Assembly (NCBI GenBank): GCA_031841125.1
Contig: CM063106.1
Location: 72,404,101 to 72,468,100, forward strand
DNA length: 64,000 nucleotides
Direction: 5' to 3'
From: Acanthococcus lagerstroemiae
Lineage: Eukaryota > Arthropoda > Insecta > Hemiptera > Eriococcidae
Under the pieces are notes generated by a model that worked only from the letters and a program-made list of their open reading frames with translations, was not told the DNA's origin and did no database searches. Position numbers and translations under genes: made by a program. Positions 1 to 11,942 of the stretch are shown here, piece after piece. Position 1 is the first letter of the stretch. Every line of letters starts with the position of its first letter.

Positions 1-2024
1 GGCTACATTTGTTAAAGAAAGAGATGAAATTTCGACAAAAGTTGAACAAAACTGAATAAATTATCAGTCATAATTAATTCAAAACGTTGCGCGTTTGGCA
101 CGACTATGATAAGAAAGATATATTAATAACAATCACATCCAATCAGTGTTACCAAATTTTGGGCATATTATAACAGTGTTTTAATTTTTAAGGTATCGAC
201 CACCTGCTGAGTGTTAACTACACAACGTCAGCGGGATCGAATGAATGACAAAAATATCCCTTCATTCTTTTCTCATTCTGAATGGATATATGAAATACAA
301 ATGCCATTATTTTCATTCTTCATGACAGTTTCAGTGTTTATTTCCATTCTTCATGAAATCGTTTCGAACACAGTGGCCGAAAAAATACTACATACCTATT
401 TACTAACATTTTCAAACTTAAGGCACTTTCTTACTATCAATTTTCCAACCGGTTAGTCTCACTGATAAATAAGTAGAAGAATGGCATTCATTTACATTCT
501 GCATGGGGCATTCGCAAACGCTCCACACTTTGCGGGGGAAAAAAATCAGAATAATGCACTCCTGATTCGGTACCTCTGCTCGGCGTTGATACAGCTTAAA
601 ATATTGCGATAAAAACTGGCCACGGAAAACTGACAGAAGTTTACTGATATTGCCTGAAGGCATGGCATAGATATCATCGAATTCATTTCATACCTCTGCA
701 TTTTTCTTACTTAAATCTTGCGGTATCGCGGATAGGTGTAAACATCACTTAGAGCACATTGAATTCCTAACCCTCTCGACATAATAGGCACTGTGACCTG
801 TGATCACTGGAGGCAGGAGACACACACTACATTACTCTACTGCTTCGAAATGTATTTACATTGTCGGAGGGGTCGGGCCTTCATCTGCAAGTCCAGGCAT
901 GCTCATACTGAGTAAAATACCTACTCTCTCTAAAGCAGAAACCATCGCTAAGTCGCCACCGCTGCATTCAAACTGACATGACGACCTGAGAAGCTGAGAA
1001 CCCCTTCTTGTACTCTCATAGACGTTAAAATGCTGGCAAAACAAGTGGCAGTAATGGCAGCTGAGCTACTGAACTGTCTGAAACGCTGTAATAGCATTTT
1101 GTTGGAACTGAAAAAAACAGTAAGTAAGAAAAGAATTTATTCTATAGATGCAATCGTCACAGTGTTCGTATTAATAATCAGATAACGAAGCAAATAGTCC
1201 GCGTTGCCAACTTGTTCGGTTCCCGCCCATCATTTATTCGATCTCTCTGATAATGCGTAATTATACAACGCAACCTGTTGGACGATAAATCTTTGAGAGA
1301 ATATTAAGTATACTTTGTAAACGGCATTTCCACCCTATCTTGTAAATATTCATCGAGGAATTGTACTTTTGGCCGCCAAAAATAGAGAACGCATTTTATA
1401 CATTCGAACGGCTATGTCATTTTGTGAATACGGCGAAAGATGAGTCCACGTCTCACATCGCCACATCAAGTAAACGAATCACATTAAACTAAGTCACGAA
1501 GCTTTTAAAAAAATAACAGTTCAAAAACAATAATTTTGTGACCATTTGCATCTTCTCTCCACTACACTATCCCATTTCTTGTTGCAATAAATGAGTTTGC
1601 TCCCGAATACGCCCATCGAATTTACACTCTTCCAAACTTATGAACCATCAACAGAAATAAGAGCATTCACAAAAGTGTCTCATATGTCCTATTTTAGCAG
1701 ACATGAATGAAGTTTTCAATTTGAAAACGTCCTACATACCAAGTACCAACTACTGAATCGCGGAATGCCGAATTTGTATATTTTATGGTTGAATCCAGAA
1801 TCGACATAACTTGAAAATTTTCGGAGTATTTTACGATGATTTTTCAACATTTGGCTGAGAGTGAAACATATTAACGTTGTCGCGACAGCGGAAACTCGAT
1901 AGTGCGAATAACTCCCAAAATTGGCACACGAGTTCTGTTTTTTTCGATTCCAGGGTAATATATTTACGATTTATTGATTTCAAGTGGTTTCGCTTCATCG
2001 CAATTAGCAGTTATCAAACAGCTA
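1..2024. other. AT-rich intergenic DNA, no gene recognised
   Basis: No reading frame here has conserved protein character. Between about 230 and 500 the sequence is loosely built from the word ATTCATTCT and its complement, like the word-built elements described later, but no clean ends are visible. The rest looks like unique, decayed intergenic DNA. Confidence 0.5.
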
Positions 2025-2880
2025 TTCGAAATTAGTTAATTCATTCTGATTCGCAGAGTGACCGCATAATTTATAGGTAGGTCTAAGAATATTGCTTTAG
2101 AGAAATGATACCTAAGCTTTTTGCGTTTTACACAATTCATGCCTACTTAAATAACTTTATAATTTTACGCTTGGAAGCGATGACAGATATATAGGTACGT
2201 TAACATCAATTTGTCTGGCGTCCGTAAATAAGATTTCAAAACGTGGGGATGCTCTCCAATTTACTGAATCTATCTGCTACCCGCGTTATTATGGAGACAT
2301 TTTTCTTATTTATTTTACAATATCGACAGTTCGTTAACTAGTTAATTGATTCGCAATGTGACAGCCATATTTATAGGAGCAAGAATACTACTTTAAAAGA
2401 ATGATACCTGTTCTATATTTTACACGATTTACACATGCTCAAATCAACTTGCTAATAACCTGGAAGCGATAATAGCCTATAGGTGGGTACGTTAACATCA
2501 ATTTGTTTGGCGTCCGTGAATAAAGATCTCAAAATGTAGTGATGCTCTCCATTTACTGAATCTATTAGCTATCCGAGTTATGGAGACATTTTTGTTATTT
2601 ACTTTACAATATCGACAGTTCGTTAATTAGTGAATTCATTTTGATTCGCAATGTGACTGCCTGACTGCCATAATTTATGGGAGCAAGAATATTACTTCAG
2701 AAGAATCTGTTCTATATGTTACACGAACACATGCTCAAATCAACTAGCTAACAACTTGGAACCGATAACAGATATAGGTATATGTTGGCATCAATTTGAT
2801 AGTCAGCCTGCAAATAAAGATTTCAAAGTCTAGTGGTGCTTTCCATTAACTAAATCTATGATGATTTGGAATTCGTCAAT
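2025..2880. repeat. Three diverged tandem copies of a ~291-bp unit
   Basis: The landmark ATCGACAGTTCGTTAA occurs near 2322 and again near 2612, giving a period of about 291 bp. Each unit also carries the blocks GATTCGCA(A/G)(A/T)GTGAC, GGAGCAAGAATA (diverged in copy 1), CATCAATTTG and GGTGCT/GATGCT followed by CCATTTACTGAATCTA. Copies begin near 2025, 2331 and 2622. The third is the most diverged and fades out near 2880. There is no coding capacity. It looks like a short local tandem array rather than a dispersed element. Confidence 0.8.
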
Positions 2881-3641
2881 CCATTGCGAATTGCTATTTA
2901 CTATATCTTCATTACTGTACTCCAGATAGTCAAGAGCCATAGTGTCGACTTTTTACAAAGATGGCACAGCGTTTATCTAAAATTAAAGAGAAAAAATCAT
3001 TCCCATTCCTAAGCACTTAATATTTATTAAACAACTCATCAAATTAATTGAATACATAAATATTCTATCTCCTCTTGTCACGAAAACCACATTGCCAACC
3101 ATTAAGACGTTTTAAAAACAAAATCTCATGAACATTATGTCTAAAATGTATAATAAGAAGATAACCACTGGGAAAAAAAAAAAAAAAAAAAAAGTTTACA
3201 GAAAACTTGTTCCTAAGCCTACACCATGCAGTGTAAATGCAGCAGAGAAAATAACGGCCAACTAAAAGAGAAGTTACGCTATACTGCTGGGCCTACCTAT
3301 GTAATTTTGTCAGCTCTACCTCACAGGGCACAGTGATTATGTTTTTTAAGTATGTATATACAATACTAATTAAAATAAATGAACACGTGGCACACTAGTT
3401 CAGTATGAAGAATTAGGACAGAATTTTTTCAGCCTAAATCAATTTGTAAGCAGGTAATAAAGATGGGAAAAAATAATCAAAAAATTTATTCCTGATTTTT
3501 AGCCCTTTGAGGCTACCATTAGAGGTAGGTTCCATCAGTTACCCGCTATTAAGACTGTGAGGTATCAATTACTAGGTGTTTTGAGTCGCTTAGTCCGAAT
3601 TTTCCATGTATTATTGCAGGCCCGTAGTCAGCCATCTGCGG
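2881..3641. other. Intergenic DNA with a poly(A) run
   Basis: No gene is seen. A pure A tract of about 20 bases lies at 3174-3193. It could be the tail of an old retroposon, but no recognisable body precedes it. Confidence 0.4.
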
Positions 3642-3840
3642 TGGGTCTGGTTGGTCGAGTGGATAACGCGTTGGTCTCGGAATCCGGAGTTCCCGAGTTC
3701 AAGCCAACGTAGCAACTCGCCAGTTTTCGACCTAGGCCGGTTTTTCGACCAAAAGGGAAGAGGGCTAAGACAGCCCTAACGGTCTCCCAGACATCTCTGA
3801 AGTAATGCTCGAAAGGGCGGATTCCAGGGCTCGGCTGAGA
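3642..3840 (+). repeat. tRNA-derived SINE, copy 1
   Basis: The head reads GGTCTGGTTGGTCGAGTGG, with a tRNA A-box-like TGGTCGAGTGG, and about 35 bases further on a B-box-like GAGTTCAAGCC. A tRNA-unrelated body follows, with the blocks CTAAGACAGCCCTAAC and GTAATGCTCGAAAGG. A second copy of the whole unit lies in the opposite orientation at 43086-43275, so this is a dispersed retroposon. The A-box form and long spacing resemble tRNA-Ser or tRNA-Leu. It cannot be a working tRNA because the cloverleaf is not closed by an acceptor stem. Confidence 0.85.
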
Positions 3841-3935
3841 GCAAAATTAGAAAAAGAGAGGTGGTTCTGACTGTTTACCAGGGGGGGGGGGGCTTGAAGA
3901 TACACATAGTATACAATGTGAAGATTTCTACGCGG

Positions 3936-4175
3936 CAGTGATGTAGCCAAAGGGGAGAGGGGCGCTGAAACTGAATGTAAAATATGCAAAATGAGCAATT
4001 TTTCGCCTTTAAAACACGTTTTTTTCGAAAAATTTTCGCTCGAGCAGTAATTTTACCTTCATTTTTACAAAATAGCTCTTTAAAATGTCGGCGATTTCTA
4101 AAAAACACCTCAATTTTCGACTTTTTCTCTCTTGAAAATCCCCTCTCCCCAGGGAAAATTCTAGCTACGCCACTG
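3936..4175. mobile_element. Short hAT-like TIR element
   Basis: The ends are CAGTGATGTAGCC and, inverted, CAGTGGCGTAGCT. This is the CAGTGGCGTAGC type of end common on non-autonomous hAT elements. The interior is AT-rich with no transposase. The 8 bases on each side are not an intact target duplication, so the copy is old or one end is misplaced. Confidence 0.6.
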
Positions 4176-5768
4176 ATTGAATTTGGTTTCCAAATTCATA
4201 ATCAAAACTGGTGACTCAACTTACTGACAACCCATTGAAAACAAAAAATTGAATATATCACGTGAAGAAAGATTAATACTTTTACAACGATCAAATTTTC
4301 AAACTTGTGGAAGTAAAAAAACTCTATTTCTGTGGACTTATCAAGTTATCAGTTTTCAAACAGTCATTCAGGCATTTAGCCATCGATATTCTGGATCGCG
4401 AGCCTACCACAGTGTTTGTGAATTGTATTGTGACACAAGAAAAATGCCTGTGTGTCTGAAACTGCTGATTGGAGGGGCTGAGGTTAGACACTCGGGCTAT
4501 TTTCTTGTGACACGTCACATAAAAGAATGACAAACGCGCGATTCGTTTATCTTTCAAGTTTCAAAGCAAAACCAGTGTTGCCAAGTTTATGAACATTCAA
4601 ATATAGTGGAAAGAAAAGTTTTGAACAAAACTAGCGAGAAAAATAAAAGGAATTCGTTATTTTTATTCCCAAAATTTTGCTAGGGGGTGCTCAGCACACA
4701 GAGGCGCCGACTGGAAGAAGCACAACAAATTTTACCATCGATGTTTAACTAAATTTAACAAAAAAAAGGAAAAAAAGAAAAGAAAAAGAATAAGAATAAA
4801 ATCGATAATACCGAAATATCAGACGCGTCTCAATAAAATAATTTTAAAAAAACCGCCCTTCGACTGATTCTGCCTCCCCCTCCAATATTTTCCATAAGTC
4901 GGCCCCTATGTCAGCACCTCCTAGCACCGCTTTGGCTGCGGGCCTGCATTATTGCGCCAATCCATTTTCGGTGTTCCGCGAGGCCACGGTACAGGCATGT
5001 ACACAGCGAGGGGGCACAGGGTTCCGCACTCCTTCCCAAATGTCAAGAAAAGTATTTTTTGCACTTGAATTTGTAGAAAAGTGAAAAACTTTCGCTCGCT
5101 CTGCTCACGATGAGGATTTTAGTACTTAAAATGTTTGGCAAGCGCTTCCCGAAAAAATGTCTAGATACACATCAGCCATGGTAGTCTCCAATTTTACACT
5201 TTGTAGAGCGTGATATATCGATTTTTAGGTATTCTTGGTGGCTGGGTTTAAATATCCCGTCCATTACAGCGTTACCCAAGTATGCTTTCAAGCTCCAAAA
5301 AAAACAATTTTGAATATCCTGAATAATACTTCGCAGGATGTACTCCTGAACTGTACAAGTAACTTCATACAAGAAGAGAAGCACCTTAGTTCAGATACAT
5401 TCACTATGACCTTTTAGTCTTTAGAACTTTCTTAAAAATTCCTCCATCACCCTGAGAATGAAACCAAAACGTACTTCGCAAAAGAAAGAAAATTCCGAAC
5501 ACATTGTTGACACTTAAAGAACTCGTCAAATTTAAACTGAATTTTGAAAACAACAGTTAGGTTTTTGAACCCTCTAAGTGGTGGATATGACTTCTATAGT
5601 TCCTTTTATATTTACCAAAAACAATAATTTAAAAAAAGTATGCTAAGATATATATTTTACACTTTTCATGTGACTTATTACGTGTTTGTTTGGGTTTTCT
5701 TCATATCTAATTATTTCTCAAATAAAATAAAAATGATTTCAGGCGAACTTCTTGAACTAAAATTTCAA
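4176..5768. other. Intergenic DNA, no gene recognised
   Basis: The stretch contains a CAGTGTTGCCAA motif near 4573, resembling a lone hAT end, and a purine-rich low-complexity tract around 4760-4800. No open frame shows conserved domains. Confidence 0.4.
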
Positions 5769-6263
5769 AACAAATTAACAGAAGGCAAATTTCTCCAATA
5801 TATATGTAATGAGTTTTAATCACATAATCACAACATTTCGACAATAACTGATATCTTCAGGTAACATGTACCAGCAGCTGTGGATTTAGAAGCTAAGCCG
5901 CTATAGGCACTCAACGAAATGCCCCCACCCCTCAACCCTCTACTCCATATCCTCCTAATGGGCTAAAGGTTAAGAATTTATAGTTATTTACCAGTTGTGT
6001 TTTCTGCAACTTCTACAATATTTTCCTTTTTTCTGTCTGTCTCTTCTACTTTTTCTCTTTTTCCGAATCTCCTTCCTTTTCCCCGCTGTTTTTGTACAAA
6101 AATTTGCCGCCCTAGGTACTTGCCTAATGTGCCTATCAGGAAATCCATCGCTGGGTACCAGTCTGTACACGTTACCTGAAGATGACAGTTATTGTCGAAA
6201 CGTTATGATTATGTGATACCCATCACATTTATATTGGAGAAATTTGCCTCCTGTTAATTTGTT
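5769..6263. mobile_element. ~495-bp element with ~100-bp inverted repeats
   Basis: The left arm from 5769 (AACAAATTAACAG, GGCAAATTTCTCC, ATCACATAATCA, GACAATAACTG, CAGGTAAC) returns inverted in the same order, ending at 6263 (GTTACCTGAAG, CAGTTATTGTC, GATTATGTGAT, GGAGAAATTTGCC, CTGTTAATTTGTT). The arms are about 100 bp with small indels. The pyrimidine-rich middle encodes nothing recognisable. It is best read as a long-TIR MITE. The superfamily is not assigned because no convincing target duplication is visible. Confidence 0.8.
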
Positions 6264-7221
6264 CAGGAATCATTCTCCTCTGCTTTATTCGTGCAAAATT
6301 TCAAAATTACAACACAACATTTTGCATTTCTTTAGTAGATACGTATTACAGCTCCACATTTGCAAGTGCGATAGAATTGAATAGAATATTGATTTGATCT
6401 TACATCGTTCGCAATCTGGAATCTTCAGCGAGCAACCGGTAGGTACAAGGGTATAGTATAGGTGTGTTTGTGCCCAGTGTAATATCAAATTTATAATAAA
6501 AGGAGCGCATTTTACCCAGTCTTCAGTTTATTTCTCTTGCCACAAAACCGATTCATTTAAAAGGGTGTAGAGAATCACGGAAATCGTGACTAAGAAATAA
6601 ATACAGTTCATTGTAATTTAGACGCGTCTAATTCCTGTACAGATAACTATGAAGATATATCCTGCTAAACCGCTACAGCTGAGTATCTTATGATTAGGAG
6701 ACATGGCTCGGTTTAACACGCAATGTAATTTTTTTAAATTACTATATCGAAAAGTCATTTTCAAAATGGAATTTTTGTGGTACCGCACACAATACGGAAC
6801 TAATGAAAATATAATCGCGTTAAATTCGAATCTCGAGTGTATCATTCATCCAGTATACATCATGCAAGCAAAATAACGCAGAATAATCGATTATTTGATT
6901 TCAGGTAGGTGGTAGGTGAGTATGAGCATGTGAATTAATTCTGTGGTCTGACTCGTGAGTCTAAATGACTTTTTAATCTCGCTACTCACCAGATATTCAG
7001 TTTTAATTCCCGAGGCGTAGCGTCTGCCAAGCAGGATCAAGGCTTCAAGCGCACATGAATATCCAGAAGCCCCTCCCCCTCAGAAGAACTGCATGAACCA
7101 CACTTCAGTGACTATGTATTCATAGATATTATACTGTTAATATTGACAAATTTATTTCGGGGAGAGAAGATAGAATGTTCATTCCCTTAACTCACCACTG
7201 AGTATAACTTATCCATTTCCT

Positions 7222-7467
7222 TCCACGGACTTAATTCAGCCCTATAGTATGTCTAGAGATCGCGAAAATTTGTTATCTGCATTTGGAAAGACAGAGAAGT
7301 GGACACCATATGACCAAAAAAGAAACACTGGGAGGCTAATGACCCGATGGCGGGACGAAATTACAAAAGAATTAGGGAGGGGATGGAGACAAAAAGCTCG
7401 CCTTAAGAAAGATTGGAAGAAACTGAGGGAGGCTTATGCCAAAAAACGGGCTTTGGGACAGAAATAA
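7222..7467 (+). pseudogene. 3' end of a LINE ORF2 (post-RT tail)
   Basis: The frame from 7249 has the character of the C-terminal tail of RTE/CR1-like LINE ORF2 proteins: R-x-x-TRWRDEI, then KKDWKKLREAYA and a stop. The usual family pattern is RPxTRWxDDI...DRxxWRxLGEAY. Nothing of the reverse transcriptase itself lies upstream, so this is a 5'-truncated copy, as expected for target-primed insertion. It ends 79 bp before the TIR element at 7546. Confidence 0.7.
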
Positions 7468-7545
7468 GGAGCTGACGTACCAGTGGCTCTGCGCCACAAG
7501 AACAGGGCAAAATTGTATTCCAGAACTGCTGTATAGTAATAATGA

Positions 7546-8162
7546 TATACGTGGCAGTTTCTATAAAAAGGGGTAACTTTGTCGATCCGACGAATTTTGA
7601 GTTACGGACAGTACGTAATAGAGGAATGAATGCCCATTCCAATGAGTTATCGGCGAGATTTGTAGCGTTTTTTGTTCCAGAGATACAAGCGGTCAAAGAT
7701 GTGTAACGAGAACGGGCAAAAACACGTTTTTGGGGGAAAACGCGTTTAAAGTTAAGCGGCCCATAGACGTTCAATATTATTGTGCAGTATTTCGGGTTGT
7801 GCAATAATATTGATGGTGTATGGATGATATTGAAAGGTTGTGCAATATACTGCGCGATATCAAAAAAGTTAGATATTTATTGCGCAAACATGAGAATATT
7901 GTACCGTGTGTGGGGTATATTGTGCAATATTGGTTTTTTTGTGCAACCTATTTGCACAATAATATTGAAGGTCTATGAGCCGCTTTAGACACACCTTTTT
8001 CTCCCACTCCGTCAAGCGGCCCTAACTCGCCGCGGAATCACGTTACCAAAATCTCAAAATTGATTTTTTCAACCAAAAAATTTGGTTTTTCTTTTTTCGC
8101 GTTTTCTGAGACTTAGATCGATCGACAAAGTTACCCCTTTTTATAGAAACTGCCACATATAA
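7546..8162. mobile_element. TIR element (~617 bp) carrying a nested element
   Basis: Inverted ends of about 40 bp: the left reads GTGGCAGTTTCTATAAAAAG then GGGTAACTTTGTCGAT, and the right is its near-exact complement ending at about 8162. Without the nested insertion at 7756-7983 the element would be about 390 bp. There is no transposase. The flanks are TAATAATG-like simple sequence, so the target duplication cannot be fixed. Confidence 0.85.
7756..7983. mobile_element. Nested word-built TIR element (word TTGTGCAATATT)
   Basis: The ends are GCGGCCCATAGACGTTCAAT and its inverse, finishing at 7983. The interior is almost entirely variants of TTGTGCAATATT, recurring in both orientations (about 7781, 7797, 7838, 7865, 7921, 7950). 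The flanks are TTAA on the left and TTTA on the right, a possible short target duplication. It lies inside the element at 7546-8162 and is therefore the younger of the two. Confidence 0.8.
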
Positions 8163-8535
8163 TAATAATGCCATATGTACAGTATTCTCCTTATTTTCTC
8201 TTGAGCTTCAAACAAATGACACGACGATTATGATCATACCAGACTCCTTACAAATAAGTACAGGTAACCTATCAGAAATTACATATATATGATATTCCAA
8301 CATTACAAGAACATGTTGCAGGCATGGCCGTACTATGGGACGAGTTTTGAAAGTTCTAACGTCTTCCTTAAATGGTAAAAACGAATTTTTCGCTTAAATT
8401 TGCCAAAAATTTTAACCATTTTCGCTAGTAAATGTTTTAGGTGTTTATTTTTTTACTAATTTTTAAATTTATAACTTCGTTCCCCTTTCCTAGCGACCTA
8501 GCTCACTGTGTACCATTATCCATTACTAGAGAATT
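8163..8535. other. Intergenic DNA, nothing recognised
   Basis: AT-rich sequence between a TIR element and a Penelope-type end fragment. No gene or repeat structure was recognised. Confidence 0.4.
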
Positions 8536-8715
8536 GACTCCCATTTAAACTAACCATAGAAAAGCAATAGGAACACAAACCAATAGCATATGGTACTACA
8601 CATTACTAGGACCAACAAAAGAAATGTTGGCAACCACTGAAGATGGCGTAACAGTTGAAAGCGCTATGGACAACAGAAACAAAAAAGTGAATTAGCACAC
8701 CCCAAAAACAGAATA
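8536..8715 (+). repeat. Isolated Penelope-like terminal repeat fragment
   Basis: This stretch shares order and sequence with the terminal repeat at 24418-24611: CAATAGGAACACA, GGTACTACACAT, GAAGATGGC, GAAAGCGCT(A/T)TGGAC and a closing CACCCC. The same sequence appears inverted at 21671-21853. It is a detached end of the same family, with no coding part attached. Confidence 0.75.
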
Positions 8716-9640
8716 GATGTCGTTGGAGAGAAGAAGATCGAGAGAAAAATTCATCTATTTCTTAGATCGTTTTATTATGCTCGCTTATACCTCAACAACA
8801 ATCGTCGTAACTTCGTATACGTATGTATTTGATGATACTTCGATATCAGCCGGGTTTTTCCTTGTCGGTAATCTTTTCGTGGCATGATAAGGGATGAGCG
8901 TGAATGCAGGTGTGCAAGATGGATGAGTCATAAGTATTGCAAGTCGATACTCGATACACAATGTATCTGGCTAGCTGCATATTATGCGCTTTTATAAAAG
9001 CGTTACAGCGACCACTATCACGGATGATAATCCGCCGTTGATTTTTTTCTTACAAATGTTTATACGAAAATTGACAATCCTTGTCGCCGAAAGGTTTCCA
9101 ATAGCGGTTTAAAACAAGTAAGAAAAACAAAATCGACGAAAAGAAAGTGCAATTACAAAATTTTTTCTGCCGTTACCAACGGTGTAAAAAAAAAAACCTA
9201 CCTAATATTTTTCCGCATTCCCAGACATTTTTTGTCTATAAATTTTTCACTATATTACAATATTGCATTACCTTATAGCCACATTCCACAGGGTACATCA
9301 AATACCAAAACAGTATGTAATTGTAGTCGTTTTTATTACATGAAACAACTACAAAATACCGGCACTAACTATTTAACAATATTTGTCTTCTCACACTACA
9401 ACCACTCCATCTGTATTTGCAATCAAACAAATACATCTACTGTATCTGTATTTGCAACCATCAGGCAAATACAAATGCAATATATGTATGTACATTATAT
9501 TGTAACTATAGTTAGAAATAATACATCCTGCAATTAGTAACTTTGTATTTAATACTTAGGTATTTGCTGTATCCACATACTACTTGCTCAACTCTGCCAA
9601 ATGGTATTTGGTCATTTTACTCCAGTTAAATCTTTTCAAT
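8716..9640. other. Intergenic DNA with a CAAATAC word block
   Basis: Between about 9290 and 9560 the words CAAATAC and TACAAATG recur many times after a CAGGGTACATCAAATACC start near 9290. This resembles the left end of a word-built element, but I could not place a right end. No gene is seen. Confidence 0.4.
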
Positions 9641-9669
9641 TGTTTGCTCGAAGAAATTTTCTATAAATT

Positions 9670-10553
9670 AAATTCGGAAGGGAGGGGTCTAAAAGTAGAT
9701 GGGGTATGGTTGAACAACGTACGATTCGTGGTCGATGTCGCCTTAATTACACAGGATGGAGAGGATCTCTGAAAAAATGGCTAGTGAGCTAGAATTGGAA
9801 GCGCTTAAGGTTGGTATAAAAATTAACACGAGCAAAACGGTGTTGATTACAAACCAAGATGTGGTTCCTATACTCAAATTAGACTCAAGAAAATCAGAGT
9901 AGAGGATAGCACGCTGTACTTAGCTCAGACAATATCTTTGAAGAAAAGCACGGAAAAAGAGCTCAGTAGAAGGAGAACACAACAGTGAAGAAGCTTTTGG
10001 TCACTAAAACAAATTTATAAAAGTAAACTGCGGCTAAGAACAAAAGCACAAAAACAAAGATACTGGAAGGATGTATACTACCAGTCTAGACCTACGGTGC
10101 GCAGACGTGGGCAACCACTGTGGCACAAAATTTTAAAATGGCAAGAACACAAATCGCCATGGAGCGCTTGATCTTGGGCGTAAAGAGAAAAGGTAGATTA
10201 AACAACTAGGAACAAGGTGGATGACCAGAGTACAAGACTGTAGATACATAGCCAAGAATATTGAACTTTGATTACGCGGGGCTCGTAGCCAGAGAGCGAG
10301 ATGAAAAGTGGGGAAGACGAGTGTTGAATTGGTACCAGGGAGGGAAGGAGAAACCAAGGGAGACCCGACGAATTGAAAAGTATAGGGGCAAGCTTTGGAT
10401 AAGGGGAGATCGGGATAGGGACCAATGGAGAAAGGTGGGGGAGACCTATGCCCAGTCATGGGCGCATTGATCTTGTAAACGCTAACTAGTGTAAGAAGGA
10501 TACTGTATACTCGGAAGGTTGTAAATAAATAAATATATAAATAAATAAATAAC
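9670..10553 (+). pseudogene. RTE-like LINE, truncated, with an (AAATA)n-type tail
   Basis: The frame at 9679-9771 reads EGRGLKVDGVWLNNVRFVVD-ALI-Q--EDL, the RT core block whose usual form is NLRFADDIVLI. Here the catalytic FADD has become FVVD, so the enzyme is dead. Further frames, broken by stops and shifts, lead to a C-terminal tail around 10380-10468 with DRDQWRKVGETYAQSW and a stop. The element ends in AAATA-type simple repeats at 10521-10553, the short-repeat 3' end typical of RTE LINEs. Confidence 0.8.
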
Positions 10554-11185
10554 CAGTTATTCGTATTTTCGGTTATTTTCAAGGGCAAAAAATAACTGAA
10601 TAACCATGTACATAATATGTGTCTGTAAGAACTGATGAAAATAACCGAGAGCGTTTTCTCTATTTTGAATCTGAAAGTCTCAAAACTAGAGTTCACAATA
10701 AATAAATTCGTGGTAGGTATAGGTAGGTATTAGGTAATCGGAAATTTAGCATGGTTGAAATTTGGGAGTAGTTCAAAATCGGATTCAGACTGAGATTTTA
10801 AGGCTCTATTATATATGTACATATAATGTATTTTGTACTGGTTGTGTTCATAAAATTCTTTTGAATCTGGAATCATCTAAACAGTTCTACATTGGAACTG
10901 AAAATGAGAAAATAACTTGTGATGTGTTTAAAAGCTCAAATCTAATTGTTTCAACTACGTTGCGTTATCAAATTAGGATACTAAATTACTTCATATCCTT
11001 ACATGGCCGGCGAATACCAATAGCAAACATATGCTTGCACCTAACTGGATTTCCAATCAAGTACAACGCACCTGATTGGAAATTCAATAATTACTTTTTT
11101 TTTTTTTTTTTTTATGACAAAAAGAAAACACATACAGAACTCGAGACAAAAAATTTACCCCTTTCCTAGAGATTAACCCTATCAA
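10554..11185. other. Intergenic DNA
   Basis: Words of the form AATAACC/GGTTATT recur at 10550-10655, perhaps another word-built remnant. The rest shows no recognisable structure apart from a T tract near 11095-11113. Confidence 0.35.
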
Positions 11186-11942
11186 TGGTTTCGAGTTTGC
11201 ACCTAACTCGAAAAATGAAAAAGTGCCGACCGTGTATCCTTAATACTTGTCTCTCCTTATTTGTTATATTATACTTGCTTTTTCTTCTTTTTCTTTCTCC
11301 AAATTTCATTTTTGTCTATTGGTCCTTTATTCAGAAAGAAAATCTCATATCTTATCACTGTTTTTTCCTTCATCCAATCCTCCTTTGCCTTTTTACACTC
11401 TCTCTTTATTTCATTCCTTAAGTTTTGATAAGCTAATCTACCTTCCCTATTGTTTGCATTCTTATATTTTCTTCATTCATCTATCTTCCTGAAGATTTCC
11501 TCCTTCATCCATGGTTTCTTTTCTTCTCTCTTAGTTTTACCTAGATTTTCTTTTGCTGACTTTGATATCCCACTCATCCTTCCTCCACACTGTTAATTTC
11601 CTGTGTTTTTTCAGCCTCTAATTCTAATACAGTATCCTCTTGATATTTTTCTCTAGTATTAATATTTTCCAACTTTTTCAGATTCCATCTTTTTTACCTC
11701 TTCTTTTCTACCAAAATTTTCTTCAATTTAAGCCTGCATTTCATTACTACCAAGTTATGATCACTGTCAATATCGGCTCCCGGATAAGTTTTACAATCTA
11801 ATACTAAATTCCTAAAACATTGTTTTATAATAATATAATCAATGTGAAATCTACCTTCGTTACCTGGACTCTTCCATGTATACATTCTTCTATAGTGATT
11901 TTTAAATTGAGTATTTCCTCTAACTAGGTTATGTAGCTGCAT
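11186..11942 (-). pseudogene. RTE-like LINE fragment, endonuclease end
   Basis: Read on the minus strand from 11942, a frame gives the end of an APE-type endonuclease: YTWKSPGNEG-FHIDYI, then DSDHNLVVMKC. The SDHN pattern is the conserved C-terminal motif of the fold. The next ~500 bp is the linker region ahead of the RT and contains many stops. Related copies in this window lie at 30935-33440, 43290-44870 (both minus) and 48270-49775 (plus). Confidence 0.8.

Noticed and set aside
3644..3710. A functional tRNA-Ser/Leu
   Set aside because: There is no closed cloverleaf, and the same head with a shared non-tRNA body is repeated at 43086-43275, so it is a SINE.
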